DNA from: Lentilactobacillus rapi DSM 19907 = JCM 15042
Lineage (GTDB): Bacteria > Bacillota > Bacilli > Lactobacillales > Lactobacillaceae
DNA length: 56,255 nucleotides
Direction: 5' to 3'
NCBI RefSeq assembly: GCF_001436255.1
Contig: NZ_AZEI01000022.1
Coordinates: 63,557-119,811, forward strand
The notes beneath the pieces were generated by a model, which was not told the DNA's origin, did no database searches, and was given only the letters and a program-made list of their open reading frames with translations. A program made the position numbers and the translations under genes. Shown here piece by piece: positions 8,063-16,384 of this stretch; the stretch's first letter is position 1, and each line of letters starts with the position of its first letter.

Positions 8063-9271
8063 TTATTTATCGACTACGGGATTAACATCAGTAGATTTGG
8101 CAGTATGATGTCGTTTGATCGCTCGGTTCGTCAGCATCACAAACAGCATTGCCAAGGCTGCGTAAACGGCACCGCCCAAGCTGATCTTATCTAAGCCAAC
8201 CAGGCCGGTCATGCTGGAAGCGGTGGCGGATCCAAGCGAAATGCCGAAATTGAAGAAGATGGAACTGAGGGATGACGCCAATACCAATGATTGCGGGTAA
8301 TCCGATTCTGCCGTATTCAGAAAATGAATCTGGATTGGAGAGTTCATAATCGTGACAATTAAGGTTAAGACGAGCAGGATGCCAAAGCCGGAAACCTTGT
8401 TGAGGAGGGCAAACGGCATGAGCAGCAACAAAATAATGTCCACCGTGTAAAATCTGGGCATCAGCCGTAACCCATTCGGCCGGGCAGCGACTGCCCCAGA
8501 GAGTCGGTTGCCAAAGATGCTGACAATTCCAAGGACAAACAGCAGCCAATTTAAGCTGGTAGTACTGAAACCAAGCAAGGTGGTTAATAGCGGCCGAACA
8601 TACGTGTAGTAAGCGTACATCGTTGCGGCCATGAACAGCGTGGAAAAGATAGCAAAATAAATGCGGGGATCCAGCAGGAGGGTCAGCTGATTTTTGATTG
8701 AACCTTGAGTTTGTTTGAGGTTGCGGGGCAAGATGAAGACTAACAGGATAAAGGTAATGATGGTTAGCACGGAAATAACATAAAAGGCATAACGCCAACC
8801 GAGACTGGTACTGACAGTTACCCCAATTGGGACACCAAAGACCGAAGCGATGCTGAAGCCGGCGAAAATCCAGGAGACTAAGCCAGCTCGTTTATCACGC
8901 GGAGCAATCGTGCTGGCAAAGGTCATGACCAGAGAGATGATTGAACCAGCTGTCGTAGCGGTGATCATCCGCGAAATGACCATAAATAGATAATTAGGGG
9001 CCAAGCCACTCAGCGTATTACCAATAAAGAAGACGACAATCAATGATAATAAGGTCTTATAGCGACTGTAGCGGCTGGTCAAAACGGTTACGAAGGGGGT
9101 GCTGATTGCGTAAACTGTCGCAAAGATGGTGACCAAGTAACCGATTGTTGACAACTTGACGTCAAAGGTGCGGGAGAGATCAGATAACACCCCGACAACA
9201 ATAAACTCGTTGCAGCCCAGCATAAAAGCAACGAGGACGAAAATGATTGATTGTAATTTGAAACGGCTCAT
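8063..9271 (-). CDS. MFS drug/metabolite exporter, DHA1 type (402 aa)
   Basis: A 12-helix major facilitator protein. The opening SIIFVLVAFMLGCNEFIVVGVLSDL matches the first-helix signature of the DHA1 exporters related to AraJ/YdhP/PbuE, and hydrophobic segments alternate with short basic loops such as TSRYSRYKTL (loop 2-3). Length is typical. The SD AAGGAGAG is well placed before the ATG. Divergent from the ABC exporter at 9594, with repeat element A between them. Inferred to pump a small organic compound out of the cell using the proton gradient; substrate not predictable. No regulator lies beside it. Confidence 0.85.
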   Translation of the reverse strand: MSRFKLQSIIFVLVAFMLGCNEFIVVGVLSDLSRTFDVKLSTIGYLVTIFATVYAISTPFVTVLTSRYSRYKTLLSLIVVFFIGNTLSGLAPNYLFMVISRMITATTAGSIISLVMTFASTIAPRDKRAGLVSWIFAGFSIASVFGVPIGVTVSTSLGWRYAFYVISVLTIITFILLVFILPRNLKQTQGSIKNQLTLLLDPRIYFAIFSTLFMAATMYAYYTYVRPLLTTLLGFSTTSLNWLLFVLGIVSIFGNRLSGAVAARPNGLRLMPRFYTVDIILLLLMPFALLNKVSGFGILLVLTLIVTIMNSPIQIHFLNTAESDYPQSLVLASSLSSIFFNFGISLGSATASSMTGLVGLDKISLGGAVYAALAMLFVMLTNRAIKRHHTAKSTDVNPVVDK

Positions 9272-9384
9272 ATGTAAATTTCTCTCCTTATGTTAGCTAT
9301 AAAACGAATTGCACACCGTATTAAATATTAGCATAGAAGATGAGGACAGGGAAGATTAGTTTTTGATGTGAACTAACGATAAAA

Positions 9385-9500
9385 TGAGCGGATCAAAGCG
9401 ATTAGAGATCGGAGTGTAAGTCGCCTCGAACGGAAATTCCGGTTTGGGGAATTTTTGTTCGAGGTGCTTGCATGCAGATCTCTGCTTTGAGGAGCTGTCC
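9385..9500 (+). repeat. Structured dispersed repeat, copy A
   Basis: A 116-bp element that matches 28219-28333 almost end to end (shared blocks TGAGCGGATC, ATCGGA, TAAGTC, GGTGCT, CATGCAGAT and GAGGAGCTGTCC). Helices: TCAAAGC (9393-9399) with GCTTTGA (9484-9490), AGAGATC (9404-9410) with GATCTCT (9477-9483), and an inner hairpin CCTCGAAC (9424-9431) with GTTCGAGG (9457-9464). Copy B differs in each helix but keeps pairing. No clear target duplication was seen here. Lies in the divergent MFS/ABC intergenic region. Confidence 0.8.
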
Positions 9501-9517
9501 TAACTTGAGCAATTCCT

Positions 9518-9547
9518 TTGACAGAGTACCTATAACCGTGATGTAAT
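9518..9547 (+). promoter_or_regulatory. Probable promoter of the ABC exporter gene
   Basis: A perfect -35 TTGACA (9518-9523), an 18-nt spacer and -10 TGTAAT (9542-9547), starting 18 nt after repeat element A. Confidence 0.55.
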
Positions 9548-9593
9548 TGATTGTCTTAAAGTTTATCGAATTGTTCATTAAGGGGGCGGGGGC

Positions 9594-11384
9594 GTGCAAA
9601 CTAAATCAAAAGCCGCAACAACCAACGATGATAATGCCATCACGATGACAGCGATGTTCAAATTTGTCTTCGGGACCGTTCTCAAACGGCCGTGGATCTT
9701 GGCACTCAATGTTGTTGTCCTAACGGTGTTATCGTTTATGGACTTCTTGTTGCCGCAATTTAACCAGTACATTATTGATCATGTCATCCCGAATAAGGAT
9801 ACGGGGCGGTTGGTCATTGTCGTTGGGTTATTACTATTAACCGTGACGATTTCAGGAATTTTCACGTACCTTTCAACATATTTTATGGGGGTGATGAGTC
9901 AAGGGGCCATCACGAATCTAAGAAATCAGTTGTACCAATATCTGATTCGGTTGGATACGCACTTCTTTGAATCCAGTAAGACTGGTGATCTCATGGTGCG
10001 GCTCACTTCTGATATCAATAACCTGCAAAATTTGATTTCGCCCAACATGCTGTCACTGATTGGGAGCTTATTTACCTTTATCGGCGTGTTGGTCTTCATT
10101 TTCTACGTCAATTGGATCATGGCACTGGCGGTCAGTTTAACCTTCCCGTTGATTTTTCTAGTGGTGCGGATTTTTCGGACCCGAATTCGAAATTCTTACC
10201 AGAAAGCTCGGCAATCCCAAGCATTGATGACCAATCAGCTGCAAAATACCTTGACCCAAATTCAATTGATTAAGAGTTACACAACTGAAGACTTGGAATC
10301 CAGCCGCTTTAGTAAATTGGCTAACCAGAATAAGGATAATATCATTGAAGCAACCCGCAATCAGGCGATTTTCTCGCCACTCATTACTTTTATTCAGTAT
10401 TTGGGAACGGCGATTGTCTTGCTGCTGGGAACGCTGTTTGTTTTCAAAAGTCAGTTGACAATTGGTCAGTTGGTGGCGTACTTGAGCTATGTGAGCATCC
10501 TGCAAAGCCCAATCAGTGCCTTCTCCAGATTACTGAATCAATTCCAGCAATCACTTGTGTCATATGGGCGGATTGTCCATATTATTGGACTGAAACCAGA
10601 GATTGTTGACGCGCCGGATGCAGTTAGTTTTCCAACAATCAAGGCTGGCGTCAAGTTTGATCACGTGACCTTCGCGTATGCCTCGGAGGATGCTGAAGAT
10701 CCGCATAAGGCAGCAATCCAGGACGTGACGTTTGATGTTCCCTTTGGTAAACAGACCGCGTTGGTTGGCCATTCAGGAGCTGGTAAGTCGACGATCACTG
10801 ACCTGCTTGATCGCTTGTATGACGTGACTAGCGGCCAGATCTACTTTGATGGGGTACCAATTAATCACATTAAATTAAAGTCGTTGCGGCAAAATATTGC
10901 CATCGTATCTCAGGACATTTTCATTATCGACGGGACGATTGCGGATAATATTCGGTATGGGACGCCCGGAGCGAGCGATGAAAAAATATGGGATGTTGCC
11001 AAGTTGGCCGATATCGATGACTTTATCCATGGCCTGCCAGAACAGTTGCAGACCCAAGTGGGTGAACGGGGAATCAAATTATCCGGCGGCCAAAAACAAC
11101 GAATCGCAATTGCCCGGGCACTACTAAAAGACGCCCAGATTGTCGTTTTGGATGAAGCCACTGCCTCACTGGACAATGAATCCGAAAAGACCATCCAGCA
11201 CGCCCTAGAAAATCTGATGGAACAACGAACGTCACTCGTGATTGCCCACCGGTTGTCCACGATTCATAATGCCGACCAGATCCTCGTCGTCGATAATGGC
11301 AAGATTGTCGAACGGGGAACGCACGATGAACTGATGCAGATGAATGGGTATTATAAGCAGTTGTATGAGGCGCAGTTTGAGTAG
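9594..11384 (+). CDS. ABC-type exporter, fused membrane and ATPase domains (596 aa)
   Basis: A half-size type IV exporter that should work as a dimer. Residues about 35-330 contain six membrane helices. The ATPase domain carries Walker A GHSGAGKST (about 392-400), the Q-loop region IVSQDIF, the signature LSGGQKQR (about 496), Walker B IVVLDEAT (about 515-522) and the H-loop VIAHRLST. Start is GTG at 9594 behind a G-rich SD (AAGGGGGCGGGGG). There is no second half-transporter beside it, so a homodimer is likely. Family members export drugs, lipids or peptides; the substrate is not visible, and no peptidase or bacteriocin gene is adjacent. A terminator follows. Confidence 0.87.
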   Translation: MQTKSKAATTNDDNAITMTAMFKFVFGTVLKRPWILALNVVVLTVLSFMDFLLPQFNQYIIDHVIPNKDTGRLVIVVGLLLLTVTISGIFTYLSTYFMGVMSQGAITNLRNQLYQYLIRLDTHFFESSKTGDLMVRLTSDINNLQNLISPNMLSLIGSLFTFIGVLVFIFYVNWIMALAVSLTFPLIFLVVRIFRTRIRNSYQKARQSQALMTNQLQNTLTQIQLIKSYTTEDLESSRFSKLANQNKDNIIEATRNQAIFSPLITFIQYLGTAIVLLLGTLFVFKSQLTIGQLVAYLSYVSILQSPISAFSRLLNQFQQSLVSYGRIVHIIGLKPEIVDAPDAVSFPTIKAGVKFDHVTFAYASEDAEDPHKAAIQDVTFDVPFGKQTALVGHSGAGKSTITDLLDRLYDVTSGQIYFDGVPINHIKLKSLRQNIAIVSQDIFIIDGTIADNIRYGTPGASDEKIWDVAKLADIDDFIHGLPEQLQTQVGERGIKLSGGQKQRIAIARALLKDAQIVVLDEATASLDNESEKTIQHALENLMEQRTSLVIAHRLSTIHNADQILVVDNGKIVERGTHDELMQMNGYYKQLYEAQFE

Positions 11385-11440
11385 GGGTGCGTGCAATGTA
11401 GTATTCTCGTACGGAATTCAATTGAACTAGATGTTCTGAA

Positions 11441-11484
11441 AAAAGCCCCAGAGTTGCACTAGTTGCGGCTTTAGGGCTTTTAAC
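11441..11484 (+). terminator. Terminator of the ABC exporter gene
   Basis: AAAGCCC (11442-11448) pairs with GGGCTTT (11474-11480), with a T-rich tail. The rest of 11385-11640 holds an 8-bp inverted repeat GATAATCA/TGATTATC around 11490-11518 and AT-rich DNA. Confidence 0.65.
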
Positions 11485-11619
11485 TTTAGATAATCAATCT
11501 TGGATAGACTGATTATCGCATGTGAATTTCTAATTAAATAATTGAAATTTAGAAGTATCTGGATCTCAATTATAAGAGTGGATAAGATGTGATGGCGGAC
11601 TTTTGTGAAATATGCAAAT

Positions 11620-11637
11620 TGTCCATTACTGTGGACA
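11620..11637 (+). promoter_or_regulatory. Candidate operator before the allulose PTS operon
   Basis: An inverted repeat TGTCCA (11620-11625) and TGGACA (11632-11637) with a 6-nt spacer, about 65 nt before the regulator start. It may be the target of the PRD regulator encoded at 11700. No confident promoter hexamers were found around it. Confidence 0.4.
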
Positions 11638-11644
11638 CAAGACG

Positions 11645-11658
11645 AGAAAACGGTTACA
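11645..11658 (+). promoter_or_regulatory. Candidate catabolite-responsive element (cre)
   Basis: AGAAAACGGTTACA differs from the CcpA-site consensus TGWNANCGNTNWCA only at its first base. Its position 42 nt before the first gene fits carbon catabolite repression of the operon. Confidence 0.55.
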
Positions 11659-11699
11659 TTGAAATGAGCTAAACTTATTAAGTGAAGGGAGGGATAAAG

Positions 11700-13190
11700 A
11701 TGGTAAAGGTAAAATTAGATCGTGAAATATTGAATTTGCTGGAGCAAACAGCAAATTTTATGACAGCCAAGGAACTATCAACTAAATTAAATGTTTCGAC
11801 CAAAACGATTTATAGAGCAATTAATCAAATTAACGATAAAGTTGGAGATCCCAAATTAATTGTCGCTTCAAAAGGAAAAGGAATCCAATTGAATCAAGAT
11901 CGTTCAACTGATCAATTAACTCAGATGCCAAGTGCCAATTTATCCGCAATGAATTCGTTATCCCCTAGTCGCCGGAGGGAACAAGTTCTCCTACGATTAC
12001 TATATGTATCATCGCGTGCAATCAAAATTAGTTCAATTTATGAACGATTTTATGTAAGCGATTCCGTAATTAATAATGATGAGAAGGTGATGGAGGACTG
12101 GCTTAAGAAGTTCAATTTGACATTGAGAAGAGCTAATAGGGAAATATCAATTTTAGGTGCAGAAGCTGATGTAAGGCGTGCCATTTCAGCCTTAACTGAT
12201 GTTAGTGGTGTTATTGATTTTAACAATATATTTAGCAAATCAAATGTCTCTTTGAACCAACGAGATGTCAACTTCGTTATTAGGTTGGTCAGAGAGGCAG
12301 AAAAAGACTTGGGAGTAGATATTCCTTATCCGTATGATATTAATATTTTTTCTCATATTTATATTTTGATTAATAGGTATAAGAACGTTGGCCATAATGG
12401 TGCGATGCCCGAGGGAATGCAAGAGTCAAAACAAAATTACAATTTTGATTTATTGCACTGTGCCCAAAATATCACTCGAAAGATTGAAAAATATGCAAAC
12501 ATTAAATTGCCGTTGTCTGAAACATTATATATTTACGAATATTTAGAGTCTTCTAGAATTTATAATTTTGATGAAACTACCGAAAAAATTCCCTTTAAGG
12601 TGTTATCAATTGCTGAGGAATATATTTCAAACGTTTCAAGAATTCTAGATCAGAATATTGAAAAAGGTGATATTCTACTGGACCTTGTAAAACACATCAG
12701 GCCAATGCTTAACCGACTTACGAACGGTATCTACGCTAACAATGAATTACTTGGACAAATCAAGAATGAATATCCAAAAATTTTTGACGCCGTTCAGCAT
12801 ACTTCTCACCTCATTTCGAATAAATTTGACCTACCCGAGATTCCTGATGGCGAGAGTGGATTTATCTCGATTTACTTTGCACGAGAGATTGAGGACAAGC
12901 GTCAACCAACCCGAGTGTTAATTACCTGTACAACGGGCGTTGGAACTGCTCAACTGCTCAAAGTTAAGGTTAATAAATCATTCCCGAATTTTATTATTGA
13001 TGATGTTCTCTCGATTGGTCAGTATGAAGAGAATAAGTTCAACTATAAAGATGTGGACTTCATTATTTCAACCGTTCCTTTTAAAAGTGATTCTAAAATT
13101 CCAATTATTGTTGTGAGTGCGCTATTCACACAACGTGATCAAAACGCAATTCGGGAAACGATTAACTCGTTAAAAGGGGCAAAGGTATGA
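11700..13190 (+). CDS. PRD-domain transcription regulator, BglG/LicR type, lacking an EIIA domain (496 aa)
   Basis: A PTS-controlled regulator. An N-terminal helix-turn-helix (residues about 8-55, with FMTAKELSTKLNVSTKTIYR) is followed by two PRD domains (about 90-390) and an EIIB-like domain at the end with the phospho-cysteine loop ITCTTGVGTAQLL (about 406-418). Unlike LicR/MtlR proteins it has no EIIA domain, but the next gene, overlapping by 4 nt, encodes just such a domain. ATG at 11700 is chosen because the SD AAGGGAGGG lies between the alternative GTG at 11682 and this ATG. First gene of an operon for a fructose-type PTS and AlsE; inferred to activate it, switched by phosphorylation of its PRDs and EIIB. 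Confidence 0.85.
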   Translation: MVKVKLDREILNLLEQTANFMTAKELSTKLNVSTKTIYRAINQINDKVGDPKLIVASKGKGIQLNQDRSTDQLTQMPSANLSAMNSLSPSRRREQVLLRLLYVSSRAIKISSIYERFYVSDSVINNDEKVMEDWLKKFNLTLRRANREISILGAEADVRRAISALTDVSGVIDFNNIFSKSNVSLNQRDVNFVIRLVREAEKDLGVDIPYPYDINIFSHIYILINRYKNVGHNGAMPEGMQESKQNYNFDLLHCAQNITRKIEKYANIKLPLSETLYIYEYLESSRIYNFDETTEKIPFKVLSIAEEYISNVSRILDQNIEKGDILLDLVKHIRPMLNRLTNGIYANNELLGQIKNEYPKIFDAVQHTSHLISNKFDLPEIPDGESGFISIYFAREIEDKRQPTRVLITCTTGVGTAQLLKVKVNKSFPNFIIDDVLSIGQYEENKFNYKDVDFIISTVPFKSDSKIPIIVVSALFTQRDQNAIRETINSLKGAKV

Positions 13191-13630
13191 AACTAATGAA
13201 CGAAGATTCTGTTATCTTTGCTGAAAAACAATACACCAAGCGGGAATTGTTCGAATCTGTTTGTAATCAGTTAGCTAAATCCAGGGTATTATCTGATGCT
13301 TCTGAAGTGGTCAAACAATTACTTGAACGAGAAGAAATATCGGATACCCGAATTGATGATTTAATTGCGATGCCTCATTGTGAGAGTTCAGCCGTTATTT
13401 TTCCCAAAATCATATTAGTGAATTGCAGAAAATTTCCGATTTTTTGGGATCATGACGTGATGGTTACCGGGATTGTGTTCTTGTTTATCCCCACGAGCGA
13501 TTCCGATGAAATTAAGGAAATACCACATTTTGTTAAAAAGTTAGCGGATCCAAATGTCACAAAAGAATTGTTTGAATCTAACAACCGAACACAATTTATC
13601 GCAGATGTACACTTATTTGAAAGAAGATGA
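13187..13630 (+). CDS. Detached EIIA-like domain, probable partner of the PRD regulator (147 aa)
   Basis: A fructose/mannitol-type PTS EIIA fold with the phosphohistidine in IAMPHCES (about residue 66). Its ATG overlaps the regulator stop (ATGA). It is more divergent than the EIIA encoded next, and it sits exactly where LicR/MtlR-type regulators carry their EIIA domain, so it is likely the regulator's EIIA domain on a separate chain; serving as a second transport EIIA is the alternative. Cytoplasmic. Confidence 0.7.
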   Translation: MKLMNEDSVIFAEKQYTKRELFESVCNQLAKSRVLSDASEVVKQLLEREEISDTRIDDLIAMPHCESSAVIFPKIILVNCRKFPIFWDHDVMVTGIVFLFIPTSDSDEIKEIPHFVKKLADPNVTKELFESNNRTQFIADVHLFERR

Positions 13631-13636
13631 TCATTG

Positions 13637-14086
13637 ATGGATGTTAAAAGCTCAATCAATCCAAAAACAATTGTTGTAAATAGTAATGCACAATCAAAAG
13701 ATGAAGTATTAAAAGAAATTGTCCATTATTTGTATGAAGCGGGAAATGTGAATGATGAATCCGAATTTTTGAAAGCTGTTTATAAGCGTGAATCTCAAGG
13801 AGTAACTGGTATTGGTAATGGAGTCGCAATTCCTCATGGACAGAGCAGCAGTGTTATTGATCCTGGTGTTGCGATTGTTACTTTGAAGCATCCAATTGCT
13901 TGGGAAAGTTTGGATGATCAAAAAATTAAAATTGTTGTATTATTCGCAGTTTCGGATAATTCAGAGGGTGCTAAATTACACCTGCAACTTTTAGCGCAAT
14001 TTGCGAAAAAGCTTGGAAATGACGATGTTTTAGAATCGCTGAAGTCAGCCGAAGATGTTCAAGAAATCACTGAAGCATTTGAATAG
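13637..14086 (+). CDS. PTS EIIA component, fructose type (149 aa)
   Basis: A classic PTS_EIIA type-2 domain with the active histidine in GVAIPHGQSS (about residue 67) and the family pattern KRESQGVTGIGNG just before it. It accepts phosphate from HPr and passes it to EIIB (14101). ATG at 13637 is preferred over TTG at 13634. Lies 6 nt after the preceding stop and 14 nt before EIIB in one operon with EIIB, EIIC and AlsE. Confidence 0.85.
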   Translation: MDVKSSINPKTIVVNSNAQSKDEVLKEIVHYLYEAGNVNDESEFLKAVYKRESQGVTGIGNGVAIPHGQSSSVIDPGVAIVTLKHPIAWESLDDQKIKIVVLFAVSDNSEGAKLHLQLLAQFAKKLGNDDVLESLKSAEDVQEITEAFE

Positions 14087-14100
14087 AGGAGGAAATTAAA

Positions 14101-14433
14101 ATGAAAATTGTTGGTGTATGTGCTTGTACTGTTGGGATTGCCCACACTTATATTGCTCAAGAGAAGCTCGAAAAAGCAGCTGAAAAGCTAGGCTATGATA
14201 TCCATTTGGAAACACAAGGAACAATTGGGACTGAAAATCCATTAACTCAAGAAGAAATTGATAGCGCTGACATTGCAATCTTAGCCATTGACGTAAAAAT
14301 CAAGGGAATGGAACGATTCCAGAATATCACTAAATTAACCGTTCCAACTGATATAGCTATCAAATCGCCAACTAAACTGATTGAAAAGTCAGTTGAAGTT
14401 GCCAAATCACGAATGAGTGGTACGAAAGCATAA
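14101..14433 (+). CDS. PTS EIIB component, fructose type (110 aa)
   Basis: A fructose-family EIIB: the N-terminal loop MKIVGVCACTVGIAHTYIAQ holds the phospho-cysteine (CACTVGIAHT, about residues 8-17), followed by the ETQGTIGTEN motif characteristic of EIIB-Fru. The SD GAGGAGG precedes the ATG. It transfers phosphate from EIIA to the sugar as EIIC transports it. Confidence 0.88.
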   Translation: MKIVGVCACTVGIAHTYIAQEKLEKAAEKLGYDIHLETQGTIGTENPLTQEEIDSADIAILAIDVKIKGMERFQNITKLTVPTDIAIKSPTKLIEKSVEVAKSRMSGTKA

Positions 14434-14447
14434 TGGAGGAATGAGCT

Positions 14448-15548
14448 ATGAAGAGTTTTGTTAAGTCATTGCGATTAAAAAATCATTTGTTAACAGCCAT
14501 TTCGTTCTTAATCCCGGTTGTGTGTGGAGCAGGATTTATGATAGCCATTGGGTTAGCTATGGGTGGCAACTCATCAGCAGATTTAACCAAGAGTTTCACT
14601 TTCTGGGATGCTTTGGCTAAGCTTGGGGGAACAGGGCTTGGAATGCTTCCAATGATTATTTCGACTGGGATTGCTTTTTCCATTGCTGATAAGCCTGGTA
14701 TTGCACCCGGACTAGTTGTTGGTCTTGCTGCTGAAGCGATTGGTGCAGGATTTATTGGTGGACTGATTGGTGGATACATGGCCGGCTGGCTCGTTTTAGC
14801 AACAATCAAGTATGTAAAATTACCAAGTTGGGCTAATGGCTTAATGCCGATGCTGATTGTGCCATTCATTGCATCCTTTATTGGAAGTATCATCATGGTA
14901 TACGTCATTGGAAGCCCAATTGGCTGGCTCACAGCAGGATTGACCCACTATCTTAGCACGCTTAACGGAACTTCTAAATTGTTCTATGGCCTGATGATTG
15001 GCGTCTTAGCAAGTGTTGATTATGGTGGCCCGATTAATAAGACAGTGTTTGCCTTTGTATTAACAATGCAAGCTTCAGGCGTTAATGAACCCATCACTGC
15101 ATTAATTCTTGTAAATATGGCCACCCCTCTTGGTTTTACGGCGGCATACTTCTTTGGAAAAATGTTCAGAAAGACTATCTACACGAAGGTTGAAGTTGAG
15201 ACCATCAAGACCGCATTTCCAATGGGAATCTTTGAAATTGTCGAAGGAGTTCTCCCGATTGTATTAAATGACATTGTTCGTTGTGTTGTTGCGACAGGAA
15301 TTGGTGGAGCAGTCGGTGGTGCAATTTCAATGTACTTTAGTGCAAATAGCAAAGTTCCATTTGGTGGATTATTAGCAATTCCAACAATGACAAGACCAAT
15401 TGGATTTATCATTGGCTTGGTCGCAAATGTCATCGTAACTGGCCTTGCATTAGCATTACTCAAGAAACGAGTAACGGCAGAAGATGAAGAAAAAGAAGAT
15501 ACAGCGACAGAAGCTGATCTGAACATGGATGACATTCAAATTTCTTAG
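14448..15548 (+). CDS. PTS EIIC permease, fructose type (366 aa)
   Basis: A membrane transporter with about nine hydrophobic segments and the EIIC-Fru signatures GFIGGLIGGYMAG (about residues 102-114) and DYGGPINKTVFAF (about 191-203). A short acidic tail ends the protein. Separate IIA, IIB and IIC chains are all in this operon. The neighbouring epimerase (15563) acts on allulose 6-phosphate, so the imported sugar is inferred to be D-allulose (psicose) or a related ketose rather than fructose itself. Confidence 0.85.
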   Translation: MKSFVKSLRLKNHLLTAISFLIPVVCGAGFMIAIGLAMGGNSSADLTKSFTFWDALAKLGGTGLGMLPMIISTGIAFSIADKPGIAPGLVVGLAAEAIGAGFIGGLIGGYMAGWLVLATIKYVKLPSWANGLMPMLIVPFIASFIGSIIMVYVIGSPIGWLTAGLTHYLSTLNGTSKLFYGLMIGVLASVDYGGPINKTVFAFVLTMQASGVNEPITALILVNMATPLGFTAAYFFGKMFRKTIYTKVEVETIKTAFPMGIFEIVEGVLPIVLNDIVRCVVATGIGGAVGGAISMYFSANSKVPFGGLLAIPTMTRPIGFIIGLVANVIVTGLALALLKKRVTAEDEEKEDTATEADLNMDDIQIS

Positions 15549-15562
15549 TGGAGGGATAATTT

Positions 15563-16252
15563 ATGAACGTAAAATTTTCACCATCGTTGATGACAATGGA
15601 CTTGGATGATTTTAAAAATCAAATTGACTTTTTAAGTGATAAAGTAGATTCATTTCATGTAGACATTATGGATGGCCATTTTGTCCCCAATTTGACCCTT
15701 TCACCCTGGTTTATTGAACAAGTTAAAAAGATTTCTGACACCCCAATCTCCTCTCATTTGATGGTTGAGGACCCATCGTTTTGGGTAGACGAATTAATCA
15801 AAGTTCATAGTGAATACATCTGTTTCCCTGCTGAACGGGCAAACGGGATTGCATTCCGATTGATTAACAAAATTCATGCAGCGGGCTTGAAAGCAGGGGT
15901 TGTGTTAAATCCTGAAACTCAAATTGATCAGATTAAGCCGTACTTAGAGGCCCTCGATAAGGTCACAGTCATGACAGTGGATCCAGGATTTGCTGGTGAA
16001 AAGTTCATTCAAAGCAGCCTTCAAAAGATTCGCGATTTACGAACCGTTAGAGAAGAGGGCGGCTATAACTACCTGATTGAAATGGATGGATCATCAAATC
16101 GACGATCATTTAAGCGTATCTTTGATGCTCAACCAGATATTTATATTGTTGGAAGAAGTGGCTTGTTCGGCCTAAGTGATGATATTGAAACATCTTGGAA
16201 TATGATGACACAAAACTTCCTCGATGCAACCGGTGTGAGTGTAATGCAATAG
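15563..16252 (+). CDS. alsE: D-allulose-6-phosphate 3-epimerase (229 aa)
   Basis: A TIM-barrel epimerase of the ribulose-phosphate 3-epimerase superfamily. Signature stretches are FSPSLMTMDL, FHVDIMDGHFVPNLTLSP, SSHLMVEDP, VMTVDPGFAGEKFI and the phosphate-binding IVGRSGLF. The NLTLSP and AFRLI wording follows E. coli AlsE more closely than Rpe. It would convert D-allulose 6-phosphate to fructose 6-phosphate, linking the upstream PTS to central metabolism. Last gene of the operon; SD GGAGGG, 14 nt after the EIIC stop; followed by a strong terminator. Rpe activity on ribulose 5-phosphate is the main alternative. Confidence 0.82.
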   Translation: MNVKFSPSLMTMDLDDFKNQIDFLSDKVDSFHVDIMDGHFVPNLTLSPWFIEQVKKISDTPISSHLMVEDPSFWVDELIKVHSEYICFPAERANGIAFRLINKIHAAGLKAGVVLNPETQIDQIKPYLEALDKVTVMTVDPGFAGEKFIQSSLQKIRDLRTVREEGGYNYLIEMDGSSNRRSFKRIFDAQPDIYIVGRSGLFGLSDDIETSWNMMTQNFLDATGVSVMQ

Positions 16253-16281
16253 TTGTAGGCAAAAAGGTAAGTTGAGTGATC

Positions 16282-16357
16282 AAAAAAGTGATCCGCCATT
16301 ATAAATCCCTGAAATACAACTTTATTCCCGGGATTACTAATGATAGATCACTTTTTT
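16282..16357. terminator. Bidirectional terminator between convergent operons
   Basis: AAAAAAGTGATC (from 16282) pairs with GATCACTTTTTT (ending 16356), with further pairing inside (AATCCC/GGGATT). It has A- and T-tracts on both sides, so it serves the alsE operon and the minus-strand regulator gene. Confidence 0.85.
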
Positions 16358-16384
16358 GCGTTCTCGGAGTGTCTTTTTAGCCCA

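Noticed and set aside
8187-8798. 203-codon minus-strand frame overlapping the MFS gene
   Set aside because: Same strand but another frame of the MFS gene; no SD and no domain, while the MFS frame has twelve helices and a good start.
9385-9500. Riboswitch or T-box leader for the ABC exporter
   Set aside because: The same element lies inside an operon on the opposite strand at 28219-28333 with a target duplication, and no terminator/antiterminator or T-box motif is seen.
9594-11384. Bacteriocin exporter
   Set aside because: No C39 peptidase domain and no small leader-peptide gene beside it.
13931-14278. Small minus-strand frames in the PTS operon
   Set aside because: They lie entirely within well-supported plus-strand EIIA/EIIB genes and have no SD.
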